Below are positions 30,691-38,027 of a DNA stretch of 64,000 nt, in pieces (position 1 is the stretch's first letter; each line of letters starts with the position of its first letter). This stretch comes from Guyparkeria halophila. Lineage in GTDB: Bacteria > Pseudomonadota > Gammaproteobacteria > Halothiobacillales > Halothiobacillaceae. Location: NCBI RefSeq assembly GCF_034479635.1, contig NZ_CP140153.1, positions 999,501 through 1,063,500 of the forward strand, in the 5' to 3' direction. The notes under the pieces were generated by a model that saw only the letters and a program-made list of their open reading frames with translations, was not told the origin of the DNA and made no database searches. The position numbers were made by a program, and so were the translations under genes.

Positions 30691-31064
30691 CAGCGTCCGG
30701 CACCACCGGCGTCACCACCGCCGGTGGTGCCGGCCGCGGGGTCTTCCAGTTGTTCGAGGATGTCACCGTCGCCCTCGAGGAGCGCGAGAACTTCTTCGAC
30801 GCCTGCGTCGGTCACTGTTTGCTCGTCACTGCTCGATTGCGCGTCGGCGAGCATCTCGTCGGACATCAGCAGGAACTGACCGCTGGCCAATTGGACGGTC
30901 TCGCCGCTGCCCAGGTCAAGGCTGACCCGAGCATTCTGCGCAGTGACCACTGTCTCGCCGACATAAACGGCGTCGCCCTCCTGGAGCAGACGCATCTCGC
31001 CATCCGCCGAGCGCGCCCAGACATCCCCGTCAACTTTCAGAACAACCGCGATTGCTTCAGCCAT
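30597..31064 (-). CDS. LapA-like adhesin N-terminal retention module, broken by frameshift
   Basis: Residues 1-110 match the retention module of LapA-type adhesins (MAEAIAVVLKVDGDVWARSA, then EGDAVYVGETVVTAQNARVSL and a GETVQLASGQ strand), which plugs the TolC channel to hold the adhesin at the surface. The motif PAAG, with the two alanines at positions 110-111, followed by a glycine-rich linker, is the expected LapG cleavage site. After about residue 123 the frame turns into a low-information tail (RWWKSAGSSSR) and stops, while the correct continuation TLVEVSRIVEQIDP lies in the neighbouring frame. The ATG at 31064 has GGAG eight bases upstream; one at 31070 is too close. Confidence 0.88.
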   Translation of the reverse strand: MAEAIAVVLKVDGDVWARSADGEMRLLQEGDAVYVGETVVTAQNARVSLDLGSGETVQLASGQFLLMSDEMLADAQSSSDEQTVTDAGVEEVLALLEGDGDILEQLEDPAAGTTGGGDAGGAGRWWKSAGSSSRSTRWHSTSPAPRVNRTSRSRA

Positions 31065-31210
31065 GACCATCTCTCCGTTATCGGTCGACGCGCGTTACGG
31101 CAATGGCCGGCGGGTCGACATGTCTGCTTGTATACGGAGTCTCGGCGGCAACGCGGGGCATGTCTATTGGCCAAAGGTACAACCCCGGGGCGAGCCACCC
31201 GGTCGACGGG

Positions 31211-33958
31211 CTATCGCGGCAGCATGCGCTCGAAATGCTCGATGCGGCGGCGCAGCGCGTCGCGGTCGGTGTCGGAATCGAGGTGCTCGAACACGAACCG
31301 TGCGGTACGCACCACCACGCCCCAGCGTGGTCGCTTGGGGAGTGTGTCGGGGTTGAGGTAGCGGTCGAGCGTGCGGGTCTTTCTGGCCGAACCGTCGAGG
31401 GTCACGGTCCACAAGCGGCTTTTTTCGGCCAGCTCGGCGCGACCCGTGCCGGTCTGCGCCTGCCAGAGGGTGACGGCACATTCGAGCAGCTTGACCAGCA
31501 GGACCCTGGGATCGTCGTGGTTGTTGTCGGCCGGCGAGACGCCTGTCTCCCGAAGCGCCCAGCGCATTTGCTCGTTTTCGTGCACGCGCAGATGGGCCTC
31601 GACCCGCGCGAGCATCTCGCGGCGCCAGAATGGCTTGGCCAGGTGATCGTTGGCGCCGGCCTCCAGGCCTTCGACGACATCCTCGGGGCGGGTGCGTGCG
31701 GTAACCAGGATGATGGGCAGTGTGATGGCGTCGTATTCCTCGCGCAGGAGGCGGCAGACGGTCAGGCCGCTCATGTCCGGCATCATCACGTCCAGCAGCA
31801 TCAGCTCGATGCGATTTCGAGCGACCAGCTCCAGTGCCTCGTTGCCCGAATGGGCGACCAGTGTGCGGTAGCCGGCCTGATGGAGCTGTTCCTGGAGTAC
31901 GACGGCGGCGGTGGGGTCGTCGTCGACGATCAGGATGGTCGTCACCTTGCCGTTGGCACTGGCGACCTCCCCATGCGGGTCTTGGCGGGCCGGCCATTCC
32001 GCCAGCGCGGTCCCCGTCATGGGAGTGGCGGCGACGTCTTTTTCCTTGGCAGCCGGCAGGCAAAAGCGGATTCTCGTGCCGGCGCCGCGTTGGCTATGGA
32101 GTTCCAGTTCGCTGTCGTGCCGTTCCAGCAGGGCGCGACTGATGGCCAGCCCCAGGCCGAACCCACCGCGACCGTCGAGACTCGAGTCGTGGCCCTGCTC
32201 GTAGGGACGCTGCATGCGATCCAGCTCGTCGCTCGCGATCCCGATGCCGGTGTCTTCCACGGAAAAGCTCACCTGCTTGCCATCGCGGCGGGCGGCAATG
32301 CGGATCCGTCCTTCGTCGGTGAACTTGATGGCGTTGCCGATCACGTTGAACAGCACCTGGTGCAGGCGATCCGGGTCAGCCAGGACGGGCGGCAGGTTTT
32401 CCTCCACCTCGGATTCCAGCATCAGGGGGCGCGAGCCGAGCAGCGGCTGGCAGGTGGCCATGACGCGTTCGATCATGGGGGCAACCGCGGTGGATTGCCG
32501 CCGGATGGGCAGCTCGCCGTGCTTGAGCTGGGTGAACGAGATGGTGTCATCCACCAATCGCGCCAGTCGCCGCCCGCTCTGGATGATCAGGTCGAGCCCC
32601 TGACGCGTTTTCGAATCCTCGCGGGGCAGGGATTCGGCCAGGCCGATCATGGCATGCAACGGCGTGCGCAGTTCGTGCGAGGTGTTCGCCAGGAACTCGT
32701 CTTTCAAGCGGTTGGCGCGCCGCAATGCGGTCTCCAGACGCTGACTGCGTTCGAAGGCCCGCGCGTTGCGTCGGGCCAGTGCAAGGCTATGCAGGCTCAT
32801 GGCCGCCAGGACGCCCACGCCGGCCACCGCATCGCGAACGCCCGCCTCGTTGAACCAGTAAATCTGCAAGGCGGCCGTGAACGCGACGATCGCGCTGCCC
32901 AGCAGGATCAGGCCCGCATCGGGACGATTGCGTCGGACCGCCTGCAAGAGGGCGAGCAGGGCAAGGCCCAGCAGGGCGACCACGAGATAGAGCAGCCAGC
33001 CGATGGTCACGCTGCGGGTGAGGCCCGGGTCGGCGATGGCGATGAGCAGGTAGACAATGATCGGCAGGGCGGCCCAGCGCGTGAGGCGCGGCGGCAGTTC
33101 GCGCGGGAACAGCGCGGACAGGAACCACAGATAGCTGATGCCGGCGGCGAGTGCCGACAAGCCGTCGAGCGGTCGGGCCAGCTGGATCGGGATATGCAGC
33201 CCCATCGCCTCGAGCAACTGGGCCGACAAGGTGGTCTGGATCGACCAGAAGATCACTGTCAGGCCGAAGAACAGGTAGGCGGGCTCACGGCGGCGGATCA
33301 CGAACAGGATCAGTTGCGACAGACCGATCAGCATCAATCCGCCGGCCAAGGCACTGGTGCTGATCAATTCGATCGCCCACAGGCCCTGGACGGCCTCGGG
33401 CGTGCCGATTTCGATGGGACGAGGAATGCTGGCGATGCGTGCGCTGAAGTTGCTCACATGGAGCAGGATGTCGATCGTCTCTCCTGGTTGGTCGATCCAC
33501 ACGGTTCGTTGCCCGTAGTCGGGTCGGGCCTCGGCCTCGGTGGTGGCCGGTACGCCAACATGGGCGACTTCCTTGCCATCGACGTACAACCGGTAGGCCG
33601 AGTAGACCAGCGGCACTCGCAGCAGCAGCGCCTCGGGGCGATCGTCACCCAGTTCGAGGCGCAACCGGTAGCTGGCATGACCCTGGGGTGGCAGGTGGCT
33701 GCCGTCGACCTCGAGTTGCGTCCAGCTGCTGGGCAGTCGAACGGTTGCCTCGGCTGTCGGGTTGCGCGGGTCCGTGGGTGAAAGAAAGGTTTGCCAATGG
33801 AATTCCCATGGGCCGTCCAGCGACAGCGGGGCGCGTGGATCGATCGGCAGTTCGGCGGCGAGGGTCGCGCCCCCCGGTAGTGCCAGTGCATGGGCACACA
33901 GCAACAGGCAGACGGTGATTACGTGTCGGACCGAACGGGCCACGCGCATGGATGGCAT
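31211..33958 (-). CDS. Hybrid sensor histidine kinase/response regulator with 7TM-DISM sensor
   Basis: A 915-residue membrane protein. After a signal-like N-terminus comes a periplasmic jelly-roll domain (about residues 40-190) resembling the 7TMR-DISM extracellular module, then seven hydrophobic helices at about 200-390. These are followed by a HisKA domain with the phospho-acceptor His in ANTSHELRTPLHAMIG, a HATPase domain with GFGLGLAISRALLERH, a receiver domain with the phospho-acceptor Asp in LMLLDVMMPDMSG, and about 140 further residues. It lies upstream of the adhesin gene on the same strand, with 146 bases between. A role in adhesion control is likely from context only. Confidence 0.92.
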   Translation of the reverse strand: MPSMRVARSVRHVITVCLLLCAHALALPGGATLAAELPIDPRAPLSLDGPWEFHWQTFLSPTDPRNPTAEATVRLPSSWTQLEVDGSHLPPQGHASYRLRLELGDDRPEALLLRVPLVYSAYRLYVDGKEVAHVGVPATTEAEARPDYGQRTVWIDQPGETIDILLHVSNFSARIASIPRPIEIGTPEAVQGLWAIELISTSALAGGLMLIGLSQLILFVIRRREPAYLFFGLTVIFWSIQTTLSAQLLEAMGLHIPIQLARPLDGLSALAAGISYLWFLSALFPRELPPRLTRWAALPIIVYLLIAIADPGLTRSVTIGWLLYLVVALLGLALLALLQAVRRNRPDAGLILLGSAIVAFTAALQIYWFNEAGVRDAVAGVGVLAAMSLHSLALARRNARAFERSQRLETALRRANRLKDEFLANTSHELRTPLHAMIGLAESLPREDSKTRQGLDLIIQSGRRLARLVDDTISFTQLKHGELPIRRQSTAVAPMIERVMATCQPLLGSRPLMLESEVEENLPPVLADPDRLHQVLFNVIGNAIKFTDEGRIRIAARRDGKQVSFSVEDTGIGIASDELDRMQRPYEQGHDSSLDGRGGFGLGLAISRALLERHDSELELHSQRGAGTRIRFCLPAAKEKDVAATPMTGTALAEWPARQDPHGEVASANGKVTTILIVDDDPTAAVVLQEQLHQAGYRTLVAHSGNEALELVARNRIELMLLDVMMPDMSGLTVCRLLREEYDAITLPIILVTARTRPEDVVEGLEAGANDHLAKPFWRREMLARVEAHLRVHENEQMRWALRETGVSPADNNHDDPRVLLVKLLECAVTLWQAQTGTGRAELAEKSRLWTVTLDGSARKTRTLDRYLNPDTLPKRPRWGVVVRTARFVFEHLDSDTDRDALRRRIEHFERMLPR

Positions 33959-33993
33959 CCCTGTCGATTGGAAGAAAGATCGTCGAGTCGACT

Positions 33994-34022
33994 TTTATAC
34001 GGTGAACCGTGTCTATGGTCCA
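33994..34022 (-). promoter_or_regulatory. Possible sigma-70 promoter of the hybrid kinase gene
   Basis: On the minus strand TGGACC and TATAAA are separated by exactly 17 bases, 36 bases ahead of the kinase start codon. The -10 box is good and the -35 box fair. Confidence 0.45.
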
Positions 34023-34335
34023 GCAATGGCGGGCAATGGCAATACACCGTGATGGTGCCCCCGGGCTATGGCCGTCACGTTGCTGGCCGAGGGAAAAGCC
34101 GGGTCAGGCACGAGGCGGGAGAAGCGTCACGTCGGCGTCCGGTCATCGGAACCGGACTGAGCCCGACGGCCGCCGTATTGCCTGTTCCGGATATGTGCAT
34201 ATCGTAATGGAATGGTCATAACGAGTGCAGCAATGGAGCGGGGCGGGTGACAAGAGATTGGTTTGAGGTGGGCAAGCGGTCGGTGCCTGGATGGCCGGCG
34301 TTGCCGCGCACCGTGATGTCACCGCAGGGGACGAA
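34023..34335. other. Gene-free interval upstream of the kinase gene
   Basis: About 310 bases with no coding sequence I can support and no clear repeat. It separates the kinase gene from the small plus-strand membrane-protein candidate. Confidence 0.4.
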
Positions 34336-34440
34336 GTGAGCCTCGGGTCCCGTTTTATCTGGATTGCGGTCGGTCTGGTGCTGGGCACGGCCTTCGCGAT
34401 CTGGCAGGTGCGGGTCTGTCTTCATTCGGAGACCCGCTGA
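34336..34440 (+). CDS. Possible small membrane protein (34 aa)
   Basis: A GTG start preceded by AGGGGA opens a 34-residue frame reading SLGSRFIWIAVGLVLGTAFA and then IWQVRVCLHSETR, that is one clean membrane helix with a charged tail. An in-frame ATG at 34291 would extend it to 49 residues. It is too short for family recognition. The hydrophobic pattern and ribosome-binding site favour a real gene, but chance cannot be excluded. Confidence 0.4.
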   Translation: MSLGSRFIWIAVGLVLGTAFAIWQVRVCLHSETR

Positions 34441-34548
34441 GCGGTTTGGGTGGCATCGTCGTCTCGCGTGGCCGGATCGACCGGACGACCGCGCGGCCGG
34501 CCGCTGGCAGCGGCAAGGCGGGTTCTTGCTTCAGTCCCCGTGTCGTTT

Positions 34549-34980
34549 TCAGCCGGTCATGGCCAGCAGCAGCGAAACAATCGCCACGGCACTCAGCGTC
34601 AGGCGAAGCCGGAAGAACCATTCGCGGATGACATCCTGCCGCCGGGCGGCCCGGTCCAGCAGTAACATCAAGGCAAAGCCGCCCGCGAGCATGACGGTGC
34701 CGGCGAAGGTTGGTAGCAGCAGTGCCGGCCAGGCCCAGAGCGATGGCAGCACGCTCAGCCAGAACCATCCCACCACCTGGCGGCTCATGGCCACCCCCCA
34801 GTAGATCCCACCGAGAAAACTCAGGATCAGCGCGGCGTAGGCGTGTTGCGCCGCGATCGCCGCCTCGGCATGGCCCGGTTCAAACCAGACGACCAGCAGC
34901 GGGATCACGAACGGGATCAGCCCGGCGTAGCCGGCCAGGCGGGCATGAAAGGCAGAGGTCTGTTCAAGGCTTCGGGCCAT
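34549..34980 (-). CDS. DUF3429-type membrane protein
   Basis: The 143-residue protein MARSLEQTSAFHARLAGYAG has four to five hydrophobic helices and the segment LSFLGGIYWGVAM, which is characteristic of DUF3429 proteins of unknown function. An in-frame extension to 35163 runs back through the terminator and tRNA region and is not credible. The ATG at 34980 has GAGGAG in front. Confidence 0.85.
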   Translation of the reverse strand: MARSLEQTSAFHARLAGYAGLIPFVIPLLVVWFEPGHAEAAIAAQHAYAALILSFLGGIYWGVAMSRQVVGWFWLSVLPSLWAWPALLLPTFAGTVMLAGGFALMLLLDRAARRQDVIREWFFRLRLTLSAVAIVSLLLAMTG

Positions 34981-35077
34981 GGCGGCTCCTCGTGACGTTC
35001 GGTTAACGCCATGAAAGCCTAGACCGTGGGAACCGGATCGTGGGGACAGGAGTCGGCCGTTTGCCAATCCCAAGCAC

Positions 35078-35112
35078 GAAAAAGCCCGGCGAGCATGATG
35101 CTGCCGGGCTTT
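35078..35112 (-). terminator. Intrinsic terminator after tRNA-Val
   Basis: On the minus strand AGCCCGGC pairs with GCCGGGCT across a 12-base loop and is followed by TTTTTCG. It lies seven bases beyond the CCA end of the tRNA. Confidence 0.85.
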
Positions 35113-35118
35113 CGATGT

Positions 35119-35195
35119 TGGTAGGCGCGATTGGATTCGAACCAACGACCCCCACCATGTCAAGGTGGTGCTCTAACCAACTGAGCTACGCGCCT
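35119..35195 (-). tRNA. tRNA-Val (GAC anticodon)
   Basis: A 77-base cloverleaf with acceptor stem AGGCGCG/CGCGCCT, D-loop AGCTCAGTTGGTTAGAGC, anticodon loop CTTGACA with anticodon GAC, T-arm GGTTCGAATCC and an encoded CCA end. GAC reads the Val codons GUC and GUU. The body of the sequence closely follows the known enterobacterial Val(GAC) tRNA. Confidence 0.96.
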
Positions 35196-35363
35196 GTCGT
35201 CGAACGGATGCGAATTCTACCGGGTCGCGGCGGGCTGTCAAGCGGGATTTGGTGTTCTCCTCTTGCACCTAGTTGCTGGTTCGGAAGTGTGCAGTCGGAT
35301 GCCTGATGGGTCTGGGTGTCTGCGCTACGCTCACGCGTCATGTCTCTCGCCAAAGGAAAGTTC

Positions 35364-35662
35364 AGATCCACACAAAGTATGAACAGTGAACCAAGAACAT
35401 GGCCACGCGCCTAGATTTGCCTGCGTCCCTTGTCGTTGAACGTAAGGTCGATCGCTGCTGACATCTACCGCGGCACGTGTCGCGTCAATTTCGATGAGCC
35501 AGGCTTCTGTGTGCTCAATCTCGGGCAGGAGATCGATTCCGTCGCGTTCCGACAATTGATGGTGGACCTCAAGCGTGCAATGGCCGCGATTCCCGAATCC
35601 ACCACCGGCAATACGCTGGCGTATCGTTCTGCCACACGCTTCGATCAACAAGAAACAACTGA
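35364..35662 (+). pseudogene. Truncated 5' copy of the unknown gene at 54247-54969
   Basis: This stretch aligns base for base with roughly 54231-54540 at high identity. In the frame starting at the ATG matching 54247, a TAG stop appears at codon 12, though a shared TTG codon later (35430) restores an open frame through FDQQETT. After 35662 the similarity ends abruptly and the rest of the gene is missing. The right flank of the fragment is the transposase unit at 35683, which probably removed the 3' part. Confidence 0.8.
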
Positions 35663-35693
35663 TTGTGGCGGAGTATTGCGACGGGGTCGGACC

Positions 35694-36415
35694 AGTCTAA
35701 CCCTGTCTAACCTAATGTATACGTGAGAATTTCGGTGAGACATCCGGAGCTGAACGTCCTTAGAGCACCTGTTTCTCCCCCGTAAATGAAGCTCTAGTAA
35801 AGGAGGGGGATAAACCGTTTCCGTGTACCCGGGGCGAAGTAGAAGGGCGCATCCGTGGTTCCGCGGCAAGCCCCGAGCTTGCGTTGACAGTTCCTTAGGT
35901 CACTTATTCCATCAAAGGAATTGGTCCTCTAAGGCGAATGTGGGCGGGTTTTAATGGCAGTTATGCAGTAATATCAGTTGGTTGCGTGGGTCCGACCGCC
36001 GTTGGCTCCCTGGTGGTTGGATTGTTTGACTCGCCAAGAAAAGGGTGGTCAACTCCAGCATATTCTAATGGACTGATAGTTGAGGTTGTCACGGATGGAC
36101 GACGCACTCACACGGGGCGCACTCGCGCCCTCCCGTGGGATTTCTCTGATCTCTATCTTCTTGATATGGCTGCCCAAAGACCATTCGGCTGCGTGGCATT
36201 GTCGCCATGCGCGGCGCGTTCGCCGCCCGGTGTGCGTTGGATCTCAGCAAAGCCGCGCGCCGATCATCGACGTGATGCAACCGGATGGTTCGCGAACCCC
36301 CTTTAGAAGCGCAAGCATCGTGAGCCGTCGCATACCTTATTGCACGGTTGGGAGGTGGTTATCCGCCTCAAGCCGGCTGTTTCGTCCCTGTAATTGACGC
36401 TCCAGGGAGGAGCTC
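35694..36415. other. Gene-free left part of the transposase unit
   Basis: About 720 bases of lower-GC sequence. An open frame at 35938-36306 starts plausibly (MWAGFNGSYAVISVGCVG) but degenerates in composition and has no ribosome-binding site, so I do not call it. It may be debris of an earlier gene or the non-coding end of the element. Confidence 0.4.
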
Positions 36416-37153
36416 ATGCCGCGCTCGCGCCGTTTCCAGATACCAGGGCAGGTCTGGCACATCACCCACCGATGCCATCGTCAGCAGTTTCTGCTGAAGT
36501 TCGCTCGTGATCGACGTTTGTGGCGTTATTGGCTGTTCGAGGCCCGTAAACGTTACGGGCTTTGTGTCCTCAACTACATCGTCACGTCGAATCACATTCA
36601 TTTGCTCGTGCGCGACCAAGGCAAGGGCGAGATCGCCCAGTCGATGCAGCTGGTTGCGGGCCGGGTGGCACAGGCTTACAACCGACGAAAGCAGCGCAAA
36701 GGGGCATTTTGGGAGGATCGCTACCACGCGACCGCGGTGGAAAAGGGTGACCACCTGGCTCGTTGCCTTGTGTATATCGATCTCAACATGGTCCGTGCGG
36801 GCCAAGTCACCCATCCCGCGAATTGGGAAACCAGTGGCTACCGAGAGATTCAGTCGCCACCACGTCGATATCGGATTATCGATTTGAATGCACTGCAACA
36901 AACGCTGGGCATGGAGGGCACTAGCCAGTTCCGCACGATTCATCGGGAATGGGTCGAGCAGGCTTTGGCGGACGACCGAATGCAACGAGATCCTCGCTGG
37001 TCCGGCAGCCTGGCGGTGGGCAGCAAGCCGTTCATGGAAGAAGTCCGGAGGCAGATGGGCCCACAAGTGTATACAAGACGAACTGAATCGGATCGCGAGA
37101 CGACATCGTTACACGATTCGTCCGGCACCTACATGCCCAATTCCAACTCGTAA
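36416..37153 (+). CDS. REP-associated tyrosine transposase (Y1_Tnp, IS200-like)
   Basis: A 245-residue HUH-type single-strand transposase. The metal-binding motif is visible in VTSNHIHLLVRD (His-Ile-His) and the catalytic tyrosine probably lies in RVAQAYNRRKQRKGAFWEDRYHA, the arrangement typical of RAYT proteins. Such enzymes act on REP palindromes rather than long inverted repeats. AGGGAGGAG precedes the ATG. The C-terminal 50 residues are less conserved-looking. Confidence 0.9.
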   Translation: MPRSRRFQIPGQVWHITHRCHRQQFLLKFARDRRLWRYWLFEARKRYGLCVLNYIVTSNHIHLLVRDQGKGEIAQSMQLVAGRVAQAYNRRKQRKGAFWEDRYHATAVEKGDHLARCLVYIDLNMVRAGQVTHPANWETSGYREIQSPPRRYRIIDLNALQQTLGMEGTSQFRTIHREWVEQALADDRMQRDPRWSGSLAVGSKPFMEEVRRQMGPQVYTRRTESDRETTSLHDSSGTYMPNSNS

Positions 37154-37448
37154 ATCGGCTGTCTAAGGAAGAATAACTGATGTTCTCTTTGTGTTTTTCT
37201 TTATATCTCAGTGAGATGATCAGGTCCGACCCCTTGAGTGTCACTGTGCTGCCAGACCCGCCGGTCGCGATATCTGGCAGCAGACGTCATGTCTCTTTCT
37301 GCGCGCACATCGAGCATTCATTGCGCGTGGCGTGGGACGCAGCCCGTTTCGGTGGCTGCAAGCGGGGCCGCGTCATGCCTCATTTCTCGGCACCTTCTTC
37401 TTCTCGTCGCCTAGTTAGGGCGGAATGTGCTCGGTATGGATTAATCCG

Positions 37449-38027
37449 ATGAGTGGGCTGTATGCACTTGCACTGATCGGTGGCTGGCTGGCAGTCAGCT
37501 GGTTTCTGGTTTGGTCATGGAAGATAACGCGGCCGTTCACGACCTGGCCTCGGCGCATTCATCTCGTTTTTGGCTTTCTGGTGTTGGGCAGCTGGTTTGC
37601 CTGGAGCTTCTGGGAGGCAGAGGGGCGGAAGTTGTACTGGGATTATCAGGTTTGGCAGATGTGTCAGGAAGATGGCGGAGTTAAGGTTTTCGAGAAGGTG
37701 GCCTTGGAGCCTGCTGATTATGATCGATATGAAGATAACGGCTGGTTTTTCCCTAATAAGGAAAATATGAATCCCGGAGAGAGATTTTATACGGAAGTTC
37801 GTGTTAATTATTATCGAAAAAAAATCCCCAAAGTATCTCGGCAAACATATCTTATCCTTGCTGAGCGAAATGGTTCCAGAAAGGTTTTGGGGGAATATGT
37901 GAGTTATGCGAGGAGTGGTGGGGGTGTATCGGGACCTTGGCATGAGTCAACGTTCCACTGTCCTCCGTTGATGAGGTCGGGGCCTGGATTGGCTGGCGCG
38001 ATATTTAGAAAAGGAGATTCGAAATGA
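37449..38027 (+). CDS. Two-helix membrane protein of unknown function, coupled to the RTX lipase gene
   Basis: A 192-residue protein, family not recognised. Two membrane helices are evident at about residues 3-20 (GLYALALIGGWLAVSWFL) and 37-56, followed by a hydrophilic domain of about 130 residues rich in Trp and Tyr (WQMCQEDGGVKVFEKVAL, FYTEVRVNYYRKKIPKV). The topology would leave the C-terminal domain on one side of the inner membrane. Its stop overlaps the RTX gene start by four bases (ATGA), which strongly suggests joint function, for example in cargo protection or export. The GC content of the second half is clearly lower than in neighbouring chromosomal genes. Confidence 0.75.
   Translation: MSGLYALALIGGWLAVSWFLVWSWKITRPFTTWPRRIHLVFGFLVLGSWFAWSFWEAEGRKLYWDYQVWQMCQEDGGVKVFEKVALEPADYDRYEDNGWFFPNKENMNPGERFYTEVRVNYYRKKIPKVSRQTYLILAERNGSRKVLGEYVSYARSGGGVSGPWHESTFHCPPLMRSGPGLAGAIFRKGDSK

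Larger units (their letters stand above)
35683..37233 (+). mobile_element. RAYT/Y1-transposase unit bounded by inverted 11-bp repeats
   Basis: GGGGTCGGACC at 35683-35693 and its exact inverse GGTCCGACCCC at 37223-37233 bracket the transposase gene at 36416-37153. Similar G-rich REP-type motifs commonly flank Y1/RAYT transposases. The left interior (35700-36400) has no convincing gene. The left repeat sits 21 bases from the truncated gene fragment, consistent with insertion and loss of flanking sequence. Confidence 0.6.

Noticed and set aside
30690-30720. Programmed ribosomal frameshift joining the two adhesin frames
   Set aside because: No slippery heptamer or homopolymer is present at the junction. 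A simple deletion or sequencing error is more likely.
29344-30879. Long plus-strand open frame antisense to the adhesin gene
   Set aside because: It reads the complement of Ig-like repeats, giving repetitive Val/Ala/Asp sequence with no family features.
31103-33781. 892-residue plus-strand open frame antisense to the hybrid kinase
   Set aside because: It mirrors the kinase gene exactly, has Gln/Gly/Arg-rich composition typical of GC-rich antisense frames, and shows no domain motifs or ribosome-binding site.
35119-35195. tRNA-Val as an integration site of a genomic island
   Set aside because: The variable region lies on the 5' side of the tRNA, no integrase gene is visible and no repeated tRNA 3' end was found within the window.
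35938-36306. Open frame of 122 residues left of the transposase
   Set aside because: No ribosome-binding site, and the sequence becomes Arg/Pro/Ala-rich in the second half without recognisable features.
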